The notes: generated from the letters alone by a model not told the origin. A stretch of 61,458 bases of DNA from Kamptonema sp. UHCC 0994 (GCF_029167235.1 NZ_JARFTR010000046.1:1-61458), one strand, 5' to 3'; positions 51,031 to 60,627 are shown, counted from the stretch's first letter. Program-made: numbers and translations.

Positions 51031-53781
51031 ATGAGCACCTCTGAGTCGCGGATTATCCCGACGGATCTGCGGAATGAGATGTCCCGGTCTTACCTAGAAT
51101 ACGCCATGAGCGTAATTGTAGGCCGGGCTCTACCAGATGCCAGAGACGGTCTTAAGCCTGTTCACCGCCGCATTCTCTATGCTATGAACGAGCTAGGCTT
51201 GACTCCCGATCGACCTTTCCGCAAATGCGCCCGCGTTGTGGGGGAGGTGCTGGGGAAATATCACCCGCACGGGGATACGGCGGTGTACGACGCTTTAGTG
51301 CGGATGGCTCAGGATTTCTCGATGCGCCAACCCCTGATCGACGGGCACGGTAATTTTGGTTCTGTTGACAACGATCCGCCGGCGGCGATGCGTTACACGG
51401 AGTGCCGGCTAACACCGCTGACTAGCGACGCGATGCTGCGCGATATCGACTCGGAAACCGTCGATTTTGGCGATAATTTCGATGGTTCGCAGCAGGAACC
51501 GCTGGTTTTACCATCACGCATCCCCCAAATTTTAGTCAATGGTTCTTCGGGGATCGCTGTGGGAATGGCGACGAACATTCCGCCGCACAATGTGGGAGAA
51601 GTAATTGAAGGTTTAATGGCATTAATTGCCAATCCAGAAATTACTGATATTGAATTAATGCAGTACATTCCCGGCCCCGATTTTCCAACGGGGGCGCAGA
51701 TTTTAGGGAAAGCCAGCATCCGGGAAGCTTACACTACTGGTAGGGGTTCGATTACAATGCGCGGCGTAGCTGCGATCGAAACTATTGAACATCCAGGTAG
51801 ACCAGACAAAGAAGCAATTATTATCACAGCATTGCCTTACCAAACTAATAAGGCGGCGCTGATTGAAAAGATTGCAGAAATGGTGAATGAAAAGCGTCTG
51901 GAGGGAATTTCTGATATTAGAGATGAGAGCGATCGCGATGGTATGCGCGTCGTGATCGAGCTCAAACGAGATGCTTATCCCCGCGTTGTTCTCAACAATC
52001 TTTACAAACAAACTCCCCTACAAGCTAACTTCGGGGCAAATATGCTCGCGCTAGTAAATGGGGAACCTCAATTACTTTCGCTTAAGCAGTTTCTCAGCGT
52101 CTTCTTAGATTTTCGCATTGAGACAATTACGCGGCGGACTCAATACGAACTGCGAAAAGCAGAAGAACGCGATCATTTACTCCAAGGTTTATTAATTGCC
52201 TTGGACAATTTGGATGCTATTATTCACCTAATTCGTAGTGCTGCTGATACGGCAACAGCGAAACAGGAATTAATAGATACTTACGGTTTGTCAGAGGTAC
52301 AGTCAGATGCAATTTTGCAAATGCAACTCCGACGTTTAACTGCCTTGGAAGCGCAGAAAATTACTCAAGAACACGAAGAGTTACTGGAGAAAATTACCGA
52401 CTTACTAGATATTTTGGCAAAGCGGGAGCGCATTCTTGAAATCATCCAAACAGAAGTCGCCGAAATCAAACTCAAGTTTGCCTCACCGCGCCGAACTGTT
52501 ATTGAGCACGCTGAAGGGGAAATCGACGAAACCGATTTAATTGCCAACGAACAAGCCATCATTTTACTGACAGAACAAGGCTACATTAAACGAATGCCCG
52601 TCAGCACTTTTGAGGCTCAAAATCGCGCTACTCGGGGCAAAGCTGGCACGAAAATGAAAGAGGACGACGGCGTTGAACATTTCCTCTCCTGCTGCGACCA
52701 CGACAGCGTTTTATTCTTTAGCGACAGAGGCGTTGTTTACTGTCTCAGAAGTTATCAAATACCAGTCAGTTCTCGCACTGCGCGAGGGACTCCGATTGTA
52801 CAATTGCTACCTATTCCGATTGAAGAAAAAATCACTTCTCTCGTATCAGTGACAGAATTTAGCAATGAAGAATACTTAGTAATGCTGACTCGCAGCGGCT
52901 TTATTAAGAAGACTGTATTGTCTGCTTTTAGTAACATCCGCGCTAACGGTTTAATCGCTATCTCTCTCGAAGAAGGCGACCAATTGCGGTGGGTGCGGCT
53001 AGCAAGAGTTGACGACAGTATTATCATCGGTTCGCGTCAAGGAATGACAATTCATTTCCGAACTAATCACGAACAATTGCGCCCAGTTGGTCGAGCAACG
53101 CGGGGGGTAAAGTCCATGAAATTGCGAGCAGGCGATGAGCTGATTGGCATGGATATTTTGCCTAGTTCAATTGTTGCTAGTATTGCCGAGTTGGAAACTG
53201 AAGACCCGGAATTGGAAGCCGAGGAAACTGAATTGGAAGCCGAGGAAATTGAAGTGCAAGCCGAGGAAATTGAAGTGCAAGTCGAGGAAATTGAAGGCGG
53301 TGATGCTGAAGAAATCCCCACTGCTAGCAGTCAAGGCCCTTGGGCGCTGGTAATTACTACAAATGGTTACGGCAAGCGCGTTCCTGTTACTCAATTCCGG
53401 TTGCAAAGACGTGCTGGCAAGGGTTTAACGGCTACAAAATTTAAGTCGAAAAAGGCTAAAGATTCTGTGGCTGCGTTGCGAATTGTCAATGAAAATGACG
53501 AGTTGATGATCGTTACTAGCAGAGGTATTATTATCCGTCAGACTATCAATGCAATTTCTACACAATCCCGGAATGCAACGGGTGTGCGAGTGCAGCGTTT
53601 GGATGAGGATGATTCAATTGTGGCTGTAGCTTTGGTACCGCTATCTGGTGAAGAATCAGAGTCAGAGGAGGCTGTAGATTTGGTGTCAATATCTGCTGAA
53701 GAATCAGAGTCAGAGGAGACTATAGATTTGGTGTCGATATCTGCTGAAGAATCAAAATCAGAGTTGGCGGAGATGGAGTAA
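51031..53781 (+). CDS. gyrA: DNA gyrase subunit A
   Basis: 916 residues. The catalytic tyrosine is Tyr122 in [10 protein letters not shown], the N-terminus reads [32 protein letters not shown]. The C-terminal beta-pinwheel has a GyrA-box-like [10 protein letters not shown] near 530 in the first blade and a canonical-looking QRRAGKG near 792 in a later blade. Two acidic repeat tracts are unusual: about residues 719-761 (ELEAEE / EVQAEE units) inside the pinwheel, and about 873-916 (EESESEE … DLVSISAE units) at the end. It introduces negative supercoils with GyrB. A ParC-like paralogue is the alternative but the GyrA-box motifs favour GyrA. Confidence 0.93.
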   Translation: MSTSESRIIPTDLRNEMSRSYLEYAMSVIVGRALPDARDGLKPVHRRILYAMNELGLTPDRPFRKCARVVGEVLGKYHPHGDTAVYDALVRMAQDFSMRQPLIDGHGNFGSVDNDPPAAMRYTECRLTPLTSDAMLRDIDSETVDFGDNFDGSQQEPLVLPSRIPQILVNGSSGIAVGMATNIPPHNVGEVIEGLMALIANPEITDIELMQYIPGPDFPTGAQILGKASIREAYTTGRGSITMRGVAAIETIEHPGRPDKEAIIITALPYQTNKAALIEKIAEMVNEKRLEGISDIRDESDRDGMRVVIELKRDAYPRVVLNNLYKQTPLQANFGANMLALVNGEPQLLSLKQFLSVFLDFRIETITRRTQYELRKAEERDHLLQGLLIALDNLDAIIHLIRSAADTATAKQELIDTYGLSEVQSDAILQMQLRRLTALEAQKITQEHEELLEKITDLLDILAKRERILEIIQTEVAEIKLKFASPRRTVIEHAEGEIDETDLIANEQAIILLTEQGYIKRMPVSTFEAQNRATRGKAGTKMKEDDGVEHFLSCCDHDSVLFFSDRGVVYCLRSYQIPVSSRTARGTPIVQLLPIPIEEKITSLVSVTEFSNEEYLVMLTRSGFIKKTVLSAFSNIRANGLIAISLEEGDQLRWVRLARVDDSIIIGSRQGMTIHFRTNHEQLRPVGRATRGVKSMKLRAGDELIGMDILPSSIVASIAELETEDPELEAEETELEAEEIEVQAEEIEVQVEEIEGGDAEEIPTASSQGPWALVITTNGYGKRVPVTQFRLQRRAGKGLTATKFKSKKAKDSVAALRIVNENDELMIVTSRGIIIRQTINAISTQSRNATGVRVQRLDEDDSIVAVALVPLSGEESESEEAVDLVSISAEESESEETIDLVSISAEESKSELAEME

Positions 53782-53815
53782 TTTCTTCAGTTTATCAGGG
53801 TGGGCATTGCCACCC

Positions 53816-53866
53816 TGTAACGCCGCCCTCTGGGCGGTTTTTCACCGCCCAGAGGGCGGCGTTACA
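53816..53866. repeat. Perfect 23-bp inverted repeat hairpin after gyrA
   Basis: Arms 53816-53838 and 53844-53866, loop TTTTC. The arm core GCCGCCCTCTGGGCGG is itself palindromic. Its right arm matches 3076-3097. It lies 34 bp beyond the gyrA stop and 23 bp before lnt. It could stop transcription, but the loop carries the T run rather than the flank. Confidence 0.9.
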
Positions 53867-53889
53867 AAGGTAATAGTATTAAATTTTAG

Positions 53890-55551
53890 ATGTGGATACT
53901 AAAGAATCTAAAAAGTCATAATCTACAGCTTGATACCAGTAAAAAATTCCGCTTAGCAATTGTATTTATCAGTGGTATTTTAATGGCTTTAGCAACTGCA
54001 CCTGTAAGTGCTTGGCCTTTATCCTGGGTAGCATTAGCACCTTTGTGGGTGATGGTTGCTAGTTATGAAAAGCCAACAGTAAAAGGAAAAAAACAAAGTT
54101 TTTTCGTTCTTCCCTCTTCCTTCTTCCTTCTTCCTTCCCTGTGGGGAATTGGCTATCATGGGTTAGCTTTATCTTGGATAATGGGGATTCACCCCATGAC
54201 TTGGTTGGGAGTTCCTTGGTGGCCAAGTTTAGCGATCGCACTTTTTTGTTGGGCATTTATCACCTTCTGGGGAGCCGCATTAGTAGCTGTCTGGGCGTGG
54301 CTATTTATAATTATTGACTCTATTCCTTTACCAGAAAAAGATAGAGGTAGAGCATCTAAAGTTTCTAGCTTAATTCGCGTCTTAATTGGTACTGCTGTGT
54401 GGTGTATTTTAGAATATATTTGGAGTTCAGGTTCGCTGTGGTGGACCTCTCTATCTTATACTCAAAGTCCGCACAATTTAGCAATTTTACACCTCGGCCA
54501 ACTTTCGGGGCCTAGTGGTGTAACAGCAGCTATTGTAGCAGTTAATGGCTTAATTGCTGAAGCTTGGATTGAAGGAAGAAGGAAGAAGGAAGAAGGAAGG
54601 AGGGTTGATTTTATTCCTTATCTTTTACCTGCGACATTCTGCCTAATTGTGCATCTTATCGGTTTTAGTTTATATAGCTTGCCTTTGAATGAAGAGGCAA
54701 GATCCCAGTTAAAAATAGGAATTATTCAGGGAAATGTACCCAACGAAATTAAATTTAACTCTGAAGGTTGGCGTAGAGCTATGGAAGGCTACACTACAGG
54801 ATATCAAAACTTAGCTAACCAAGGTGTAGATGCTGTATTAATCCCAGAGACAGCTTTGCCGTTTGTTTGGACAAATCCTAATCAACGTTCTTACCTTTCT
54901 TTATTTCAAGCTATTCTCGCTCAAAAAGTTGTTGCTTGGGTAGGGGGATTTGGACAACAGGAAGATAGCATTACAAATAGCTTGTTTACTATCAACGGTA
55001 AGGGTGAAATTCTCAGCCGCTATGATAAAACTAAGCTAGTACCATTGGGAGAATATATTCCCTTTGAACAATTTATTGGCGGTATTATTAATCGGCTTTC
55101 TCCTTTAGATTCCCATCTGGTAGCTGGTAAATCTAAGCAATTATTTGATACACCTTTTGGTAGAGCGATTGTCGGTATTTGCTATGACTCAGCTTTTACT
55201 GAACATTTCCGCCTTCAGGCGGCGATGGGGGGTGAATTTATCCTGACTGCTTCTAATGATGCTCATTATAATTCATCTATGATGGCTCAACATCATGCTC
55301 AAGATTTGATGAGAGGAATTGAAACTGATAGGTGGGTGGTAAGAGCAACTAATACGGGTTATTCTGCTTTTGTTAATCCTCGTGGCGAGACGTTGTGGAT
55401 ATCTGGTGTTAACACTTATGAAGTCCAGGCTGGTAATATTTATCGGCGTAAAACTCAGACTTTGTATGTGCGATGGGGGGATTGGTTAACACCTTTATTG
55501 TTAGTATTGGGTGCGAGTAGCAGGTACGTAGTTGCGCTTCAGCGCTCTTAA
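53890..55551 (+). CDS. lnt: Apolipoprotein N-acyltransferase
   Basis: 553 residues. N-terminal membrane helices (about 20-240) then a nitrilase-like catalytic domain (about 275-510). The catalytic triad is visible: Glu in VLIPETALPF (about 320), Lys in YDKTKLVPLGEY (about 381), Cys in VGICYDSAF (about 430). It adds the third acyl chain to lipoproteins. Oddities: heptamer repeats are inserted in frame twice, giving SFFVLPSSFFLLPS (about 73-84) and EGRRKKEEGRR (about 227-238). The last residues (RYVVALQRS) are coded by a dispersed palindromic repeat. Confidence 0.92.
   Translation: MWILKNLKSHNLQLDTSKKFRLAIVFISGILMALATAPVSAWPLSWVALAPLWVMVASYEKPTVKGKKQSFFVLPSSFFLLPSLWGIGYHGLALSWIMGIHPMTWLGVPWWPSLAIALFCWAFITFWGAALVAVWAWLFIIIDSIPLPEKDRGRASKVSSLIRVLIGTAVWCILEYIWSSGSLWWTSLSYTQSPHNLAILHLGQLSGPSGVTAAIVAVNGLIAEAWIEGRRKKEEGRRVDFIPYLLPATFCLIVHLIGFSLYSLPLNEEARSQLKIGIIQGNVPNEIKFNSEGWRRAMEGYTTGYQNLANQGVDAVLIPETALPFVWTNPNQRSYLSLFQAILAQKVVAWVGGFGQQEDSITNSLFTINGKGEILSRYDKTKLVPLGEYIPFEQFIGGIINRLSPLDSHLVAGKSKQLFDTPFGRAIVGICYDSAFTEHFRLQAAMGGEFILTASNDAHYNSSMMAQHHAQDLMRGIETDRWVVRATNTGYSAFVNPRGETLWISGVNTYEVQAGNIYRRKTQTLYVRWGDWLTPLLLVLGASSRYVVALQRS
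54107..54140. repeat. In-frame (CTTCCTT)n array inside lnt
   Basis: About four and a half heptamers, coding the FFLLPS stretch in a loop between membrane helices. Same family as 3285-3318 in the same orientation. Confidence 0.9.
54571..54604. repeat. In-frame (GAAGGAA)n array inside lnt
   Basis: Opposite orientation to the first array; it codes EGRRKKEEGRR in a cytoplasmic or periplasmic loop after AEAWI. The frame is preserved. Confidence 0.9.
55523..55549 (+). repeat. Dispersed repeat GGTACGTAGTTGCGC…
   Basis: 27 bases starting GGTACGTAGTTGCGCTTCAG at the 3' end of lnt, with GCGC-TTCA-GCGC hairpin inside. Identical copies occur at 60629-60655 and 60678-60704, and inverted at 60716-60742. 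Here it supplies the last codons and the start of the stop codon. Confidence 0.95.
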
Positions 55552-55552
55552 T

Positions 55553-55572
55553 TCAGCTCAAAAGAGAGCTGA
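55553..55572. terminator. Hairpin between convergent lnt and bestrophin genes
   Basis: Perfect 7-bp stem TCAGCTC / GAGCTGA, loop AAAAGA. It lies between two stops (55551 and 55579). Confidence 0.55.
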
Positions 55573-55578
55573 TTGCTA

Positions 55579-56481
55579 TTATTTCCCTACAATGTCAGCG
55601 TTTACGCTGGGAGACAAAGAAACTAAATCATCAATATTGCGCTGCATCGTTGCACAAATAGTATCTAAAGGCAAATCATTAGGATCGTGACCAAAGGGAT
55701 TTTCGATTTCAATTCCAATTTCTTCAATCCCAAATAAAGTAAAACTAACTAAAGCCGCTACCAAACCAGTTCCCCAACCCAACTCCTCCACCAGTTGAAA
55801 AGGAAGTGATAAGCAATAAAGCAATAATAGCTGTTTAAGGTGAATTGCATAAGCTAAAGGTATGGGGGTCTTCAAAATCCGCTCGCAGCCCCCTAACGCA
55901 TCTACCATATTGTTAATTAACTCCTGCATGGCAGTTAGCCGATAGACATCGAGACACTTTCGGTTATACTGCTTATTCAAATAGTCTCCAATCCAAAAGG
56001 CAATTTCTAACGGTGGATTGTTCATTGACTTAAGTTTTTGATACTGTAATGGAGACAAAAATCGCTCCAATTCGGCACTCACAGGCTCCTGACGTAGGTG
56101 CAACTTCATCGCCACCGCAAAAGCCGGTAATAGACGCAGTGCTAACTTTTTTTCGATAAAATCCTGTGGTTCCTTTTCGTCAACTGCTACCCAGATTTGA
56201 CGTGCTAAATTCCGAACAGTATTAACTAAATTACCCCAAAATTTTCGACCTTCCCAAAATCTATCGTAGGCTGTGTTTGTCCTGAAAACTAATAATAAAC
56301 CGAGGACGATACTAGGTACAATACTAGACAAAATTGGCAAAGATACGGGCAAGTTGAGAAAGTCCAGCAGCGAAATAAAAAACCCAAATCCACCGCACAG
56401 GAAAACGCGGGGTAAAATCGTAGGAATGACAGATCCCCGTAACTTCAATGCGGTTCTAAACCAGGGTCTTTTTTCAAGCTT
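55579..56481 (-). CDS. Bestrophin family ion channel (UPF0187)
   Basis: 300 residues from ATG 56481 (MKLEKRPWFRTALKLRGSVI). Four or so hydrophobic segments, with NTAYDRFWEGRKFWGNLVNTVRNLARQ and CERILKTPIPLAYAIHLKQLLLLYCLSLPF typical of bacterial bestrophins. Cyanobacterial bestrophins are thought to pass bicarbonate or chloride through the thylakoid membrane. ATG chosen over the upstream in-frame codon at 56538. Confidence 0.9.
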   Translation of the reverse strand, partial: KLEKRPWFRTALKLRGSVIPTILPRVFLCGGFGFFISLLDFLNLPVSLPILSSIVPSIVLGLLLVFRTNTAYDRFWEGRKFWGNLVNTVRNLARQIWVAVDEKEPQDFIEKKLALRLLPAFAVAMKLHLRQEPVSAELERFLSPLQYQKLKSMNNPPLEIAFWIGDYLNKQYNRKCLDVYRLTAMQELINNMVDALGGCERILKTPIPLAYAIHLKQLLLLYCLSLPFQLVEELGWGTGLVAALVSFTLFGIEEIGIEIENPFGHDPNDLPLDTICATMQRNIDDLVSLSPSVNADIVGK

Positions 56482-56694
56482 CATAACATCTCCTCTGTTA
56501 CCTACTATCAAGCGATACAGGCTACCGCCCGATCGCATAATATTTTACTGTTTTTTTAACTCTCCTCAGAGTATTAGCATCCAGTATTTATCCAAATAAA
56601 TTTGGATTTTACCTAAAAATGTCTCCTCTTGTTTATTTTGATTTAGGCACTTAATTAGGTAATATAGTCTGAGTATCTTTAAACAAAAACTTCC

Positions 56695-58932
56695 GTGCAA
56701 CAGCACTCAACTCCTCAGTCTCCGCGCGATCGCACTTTGCCTAATCAGCGGTGGCAAATCTACCCATCGCAGGCACAACAAGCCGAAAATTTGGCCCAAG
56801 AAATTGGCTTGTCACCGTTGCTAGCACAGGTACTCATTAATCGGGGGATTGAATCTGCACAAGGGGTGCAAGCATTCTTAGAACCCGAATTGGAAGTTTT
56901 GCCACCGCCAATGCAGGATTTTCCCGACTTAGCGATGAGTGTGGAGTTATTGCATGAAGCAATATCTCAGGGTCAAAAAATTGCTATTTGCGGTGACTAT
57001 GATGCTGATGGCATGACGAGTACGGCACTTTTGTTGCGAAGTCTCAAAACTTTGGGTGCGAAGGTTGATTATGCTATTCCTAGTCGAATGCGCGAAGGCT
57101 ATGGAATTAATGAGCGGATTGTTGAGGAATTTAAGAGCGAAGGTGTTAGCCTAATTCTAACTGTCGATAATGGTATTGCTGCCTATCAACCGATTGCGAG
57201 AGCGCGAGAATTGGGTTTAAATGTAATTATTACCGATCACCACGATATCCCGCCGCAACTGCCGCCAGCAAATGCTATTCTTAATCCGAAATTAATTTCC
57301 GAATCTTCGCCTTATCGTGGCGTGGCGGGAGTTGGTGTTGCTTATATTTTAGCTATTTCCCTAGCGCAACGGATGGATAAAATGCAGGGTTTAGTAAATC
57401 CGATGTTGGAGCTTTTTACCTTGGGAACAATTGCTGATTTAGCTCCTTTAATTGGTGTTAATCGGCGTTGGGTTAAGCGAGGTTTGCGGTTGTTGCCGCA
57501 CTCGCAATTAGCAGGAGTTCAGGCGTTGATTGAGGTGTCGGGACTGGCATCTGGAAATAAGGCAAATAACCAAAATCTCTCTGCTGAAGACTCAAAACCG
57601 CAAAGCGTTGCGAGTAAAACAAAGCAATCTAAAAATTCTCTTAAGCCGGAGGATATTGGCTTTCGCCTTGGCCCTCGGATTAATGCTATCGGTCGCATTT
57701 CTGACCCGCAAATTGTGATTGAATTATTAACAACTGACGATCTAGAATTGGCTTTAGAAAGGGCGAAGCAGTGCGAGGAAATTAATCAGCGGAGACAGGA
57801 ATTATGTCAAGAAATTGAGGCGGAAGCGATCGCCTATTGCGAAGAAAATCAGATAGATTTACAGCAAGAACGAGTTTTAGTTGTTGTGCAACCAGGATGG
57901 CATCACGGCGTAATTGGTATAGTTGCCTCGCGATTAGTGGAACGCTACGGTGTACCCGTATTTATTGGCACTTATGAGGATGAAGAAGAGGAAGACGAGG
58001 AAAGTTTAGCACCGAATAAGTTATCTATTAATGGGGAAGATTTAAGCGATCGAATAGATAATTTATCTATTAAATCTGTTGCTAAAAAGATTCGGGGTTC
58101 GGCGCGAGGAATTCCTGAATTTCACGTATTTGAGGCTTTACAATTTTGCGATAGTTTGCTAGGAAAATATGGCGGACATAAAGCGGCTGGAGGTTTTTCT
58201 CTACCAGGGGCAAATCTAGAAGAATTTCGTACACAGTTAGGTATTTTTGCTCGTAAATCTCTAGAGTTACAACACCTCAAACCGCTAGTTTCTATTGATG
58301 CTCAAGCTAATTTTGCAGAAATTAATCTCGATCTTTACCGTCAAATTGATGCGCTTCAACCTTGCGGGATTGAAAATAAGGCTCCTGTATTTTGGACACC
58401 AAATGTGCGAATAATCGAACAAGCAACTGTTGGTAAAGAGAAAGCTCATATTAAAGTAACTTTCAGCCAAGATGTAAAGTCTATCCCAAATCTGAAGGCG
58501 ATCGCATGGCGGTGGGGAGAATATTTTCCCCTCCCGCCGCGAGTGGATATTGCCTATCATTTGCGAGAAAATACATATAATGGCAATACCACAGTTGAGC
58601 TAGAGTTGGTGGGAGTGCGGCTACCTACAGATACCCCAAGTTTACCTCCATCGCCCCAGAAAAAAGCCCAAGATAAAGCCCAAGATAAAGCAGAGTTTTA
58701 TTATGGCGATCGCGAATACACCTGTAGCCTATCCCAAGTTGAAAACGTCAAAGAATTAAGAATTAGGAATGCTCAAGGGCAAGTTTTAGCAGTTAAACAA
58801 GGCGAAAAAACAGGACTTCTGGGAAGAAGGCGAGAAGATGCGATCGCTGTTGATGTATCTCAACCCTTTTTCTACAATTTAATTAAGGCAGCTCTAAGTG
58901 CTTTAGAGTTTGCAAAAGAAAAAGTTAATTAA
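56695..58932 (+). CDS. recJ: Single-stranded-DNA-specific exonuclease RecJ
   Basis: 745 residues from GTG 56695. DHH phosphoesterase motifs: GDYDADGMTSTAL (about 100-112) and DHHD (about 181), then RGVAGVGVAYILA and the DHHA1 motif GKYGGHKAAGGFSLP. The OB-fold region follows. Two low-complexity insertions, KANNQNLSAEDSKPQSVASK (near 290) and EDEEEEDEESLAPNK (near 430), lengthen it. RecJ resects 5' ends in recombination and repair. The stop abuts a heptamer repeat. Confidence 0.93.
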   Translation: MQQHSTPQSPRDRTLPNQRWQIYPSQAQQAENLAQEIGLSPLLAQVLINRGIESAQGVQAFLEPELEVLPPPMQDFPDLAMSVELLHEAISQGQKIAICGDYDADGMTSTALLLRSLKTLGAKVDYAIPSRMREGYGINERIVEEFKSEGVSLILTVDNGIAAYQPIARARELGLNVIITDHHDIPPQLPPANAILNPKLISESSPYRGVAGVGVAYILAISLAQRMDKMQGLVNPMLELFTLGTIADLAPLIGVNRRWVKRGLRLLPHSQLAGVQALIEVSGLASGNKANNQNLSAEDSKPQSVASKTKQSKNSLKPEDIGFRLGPRINAIGRISDPQIVIELLTTDDLELALERAKQCEEINQRRQELCQEIEAEAIAYCEENQIDLQQERVLVVVQPGWHHGVIGIVASRLVERYGVPVFIGTYEDEEEEDEESLAPNKLSINGEDLSDRIDNLSIKSVAKKIRGSARGIPEFHVFEALQFCDSLLGKYGGHKAAGGFSLPGANLEEFRTQLGIFARKSLELQHLKPLVSIDAQANFAEINLDLYRQIDALQPCGIENKAPVFWTPNVRIIEQATVGKEKAHIKVTFSQDVKSIPNLKAIAWRWGEYFPLPPRVDIAYHLRENTYNGNTTVELELVGVRLPTDTPSLPPSPQKKAQDKAQDKAEFYYGDREYTCSLSQVENVKELRIRNAQGQVLAVKQGEKTGLLGRRREDAIAVDVSQPFFYNLIKAALSALEFAKEKVN

Positions 58933-58986
58933 GAAGGAAGAAGGAAGAAGGAAGAAGGAAGAAGGAAGAAGGAAGAAGGAAGAAGG
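58931..58986. repeat. Heptamer tandem repeat (GAAGAAG)n
   Basis: About seven to eight units beginning inside the recJ stop codon. Same family as in lnt and at 3285. Confidence 0.92.
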
Positions 58987-59017
58987 CAAAAAACTAACGC
59001 AGAAGGCAGGCAAAATG

Positions 59018-59063
59018 CTCCCCCGCTCCCTCGCTCCCTCGCTCCCCCGCTCCCCCGCTCCCC
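59018..59063. repeat. CGCTCCC-type tandem repeat
   Basis: Imperfect heptamers of GCTCCC(C/T). Abuts the psb30 stop (59064-59066). Same type as 46549-46601. Confidence 0.88.
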
Positions 59064-59204
59064 TTAAAGATCGCCGCCGCGAAATGCCAGTAAGACAATG
59101 ACTAAAGGGCCAGAAAGCACGACTGCGGCGAGCGCAACTAGCTTAAAAATGCCTTCAAAGTTGATGCTGCTGAGATTGTTGACTAGATCGGTTAAAAAGT
59201 CCAT
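59064..59204 (-). CDS. psb30: Photosystem II protein Psb30 (Ycf12)
   Basis: 46 residues, MDFLTDLVNNLSSINFEGIF then KLVALAAVVLSGPLVIVLLAFRGGDL. One membrane helix. The ending LSGPxVIxLLAFRGGDL is the Psb30/Ycf12 signature. It is a small photosystem II subunit near cytochrome b559. It is short enough to be missed in automatic calls. It runs opposite to recJ and the YkgJ-type gene, with its own leader at 59205-59399. The 3' end touches the CGCTCCC repeat. Confidence 0.9.
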   Translation of the reverse strand: MDFLTDLVNNLSSINFEGIFKLVALAAVVLSGPLVIVLLAFRGGDL

Positions 59205-59351
59205 TTTTCCTCTCGACTTTAGTTAATAACTTTCGATAGCTGAGTGTGTAAGAAAACACGCTTCTGATTTTACTTGGCGATCGCGCCTTTTTTTTAAGTA
59301 ACTTTACAAAAATCAATAAAACGCAAAAAATACTCAAATTAAGGCTATATT

Positions 59352-59372
59352 TAGGGTGGGCATTGCCCACCT
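59352..59372. repeat. GGGTGGGCATTGCCCACC palindrome
   Basis: A 6-7-bp stem GGTGGGC/GCCCACC around ATT. A related sequence, AGGGTGGGCATTGCCACCCT, is found at 53798-53817 downstream of gyrA. Lies 30 bp before the YkgJ-type gene. Confidence 0.6.
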
Positions 59373-59399
59373 ACGGATGTTGATCGGCAATTATAGACG

Positions 59400-59768
59400 A
59401 TGGCTACTTGGCGTTGTGTAAAGAAGTGTGGTGCTTGTTGTTACCTTGACCCAACAGAGCGCCCAGATTTGGATGAGTATTTATCTCCAGAAGAATTGGA
59501 GCTATACCTAAGCCTAGTAGGAGAGGATGGATGGTGTATAAATTTTGACCGCGATACGCGGGAATGCGGCATTTATGCCGATCGCCCTCGCTTCTGTCGG
59601 GTACAACCTGACATTTTTCAAGATATGTACGGCGTTGAGGCTCAAGAGGTCAACGATTTTGCCATTGAGTGTTGCGTAGAGCACATTCAGGATATGTACG
59701 GCGATCGCTCTCTGGAAATGATCCGCTTCAACTCAGAAGTGGGTATTCTAGCTACTCCTGACATCTAG
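59400..59768 (+). CDS. YkgJ family cysteine cluster protein
   Basis: 122 residues with an 8-Cys pattern: CVKKCGACCYL at the start, GWCINFDRDTRECGIYADRPRFCRVQP in the middle, and ECCVEHI later. The family (UPF0153) is thought to bind an Fe-S or zinc cluster; function unknown. Single gene with no overlapping neighbour. Confidence 0.87.
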   Translation: MATWRCVKKCGACCYLDPTERPDLDEYLSPEELELYLSLVGEDGWCINFDRDTRECGIYADRPRFCRVQPDIFQDMYGVEAQEVNDFAIECCVEHIQDMYGDRSLEMIRFNSEVGILATPDI

Positions 59769-59866
59769 CCACAGAAATAGTTTTATTGCTGGGGGGTTGC
59801 AATTTATCTGCTATTCTGGAAAAATGAAAACAATCTGAAAATAAACAGCACTTAGCAAGATCGCCT

Positions 59867-60301
59867 GTGAAACTTTCTTCTTTCCCTCCCAGTTTGTCTG
59901 CTTCTCACTCAACTACACCCTCCGCTGTACTTCCACAAGTGAAAGAAGTAGAACAAGCATTCGATCCCGCTTTAGTTGAGTTCGCTACGACTGAGCAGCA
60001 CCACCAGCAAAAGGAACAGAAATCAAAGGCATGGGGAGTTTTTGCCTCGACTTTCGTGACTATATTTTTAGCGGAAATCGGAGATAAAACCCAGCTAACA
60101 ACTATGCTAATGGCTGCTCAATCTCACTCCCCTTGGATTGTGTTTGCGGGCGCTGGTTTTGCACTGGTGATCACCAGTTTGCTTGGTGTTTTACTGGGAC
60201 AATGGCTAGGGACTCGGATCGATCCTAAAACCTTAGAAAAATCGGCGGGTGTGACTTTGCTGCTGATTTCTGTGATGCTTCTGTGGGAAGTGCTTCGCTA
60301 A
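59867..60301 (+). CDS. UPF0016 / GDT1 family transporter, first half-subunit
   Basis: 144 residues from GTG 59867. The N-terminal 55 residues are soluble and low in conservation. Then three membrane helices with the metal motif EIGDKTQ (near 74) follow. With the next gene (33 bp away) it forms the two halves of the six-helix UPF0016 transporter. Cyanobacterial members export manganese to control thylakoid supply. Two-gene forms act as heteromers. Confidence 0.88.
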   Translation: MKLSSFPPSLSASHSTTPSAVLPQVKEVEQAFDPALVEFATTEQHHQQKEQKSKAWGVFASTFVTIFLAEIGDKTQLTTMLMAAQSHSPWIVFAGAGFALVITSLLGVLLGQWLGTRIDPKTLEKSAGVTLLLISVMLLWEVLR

Positions 60302-60333
60302 CTTTTTACTAATAATTAAGAATAAATTATACC

Positions 60334-60627
60334 ATGAACTGGCAACTTTTAGGGTTAAGTTTTATTACAGTGTTTCTGTCAGAATTGGGAGATAAGAGTC
60401 AATTAGCTGCGATCGCCCTTGGTAGCAGTTCCAAATCTCCCCGCGCCGTCTTTTTCGGCACAGCTACGGCGCTGTTATTAGCTACCTTAATAGGGGTGGT
60501 AGTTGGGGGTGGGGCGGCAGAGGTATTACCTACTCGTTGGCTAAAAGCGATCGCTGCGATCGGATTTGCCATTATGGGTTTACGCCTGCTTTTACCTCGC
60601 CCAGATGTGGCTGAAGACTCAGAATAA
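60334..60627 (+). CDS. UPF0016 / GDT1 family transporter, second half-subunit
   Basis: 97 residues. Three membrane helices with ELGDKSQ (near 16) in the first. The partner of the gene just before it. The last codons and the stop lie in a 49-bp tandem duplication (60615-60712), so a recombined 3' end may be recent. Confidence 0.88.
   Translation: MNWQLLGLSFITVFLSELGDKSQLAAIALGSSSKSPRAVFFGTATALLLATLIGVVVGGGAAEVLPTRWLKAIAAIGFAIMGLRLLLPRPDVAEDSE

Noticed and set aside
58910-59101. A 63-codon frame rich in Lys, Glu, Gly and Arg after recJ
   Set aside because: It is a translation of the heptamer repeats and overlaps psb30 on the other strand.
59769-59866. Possible manganese riboswitch before the UPF0016 genes
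   Set aside because: Only 98 bases of AT-rich sequence with no yybP-ykoY-like folding pattern.
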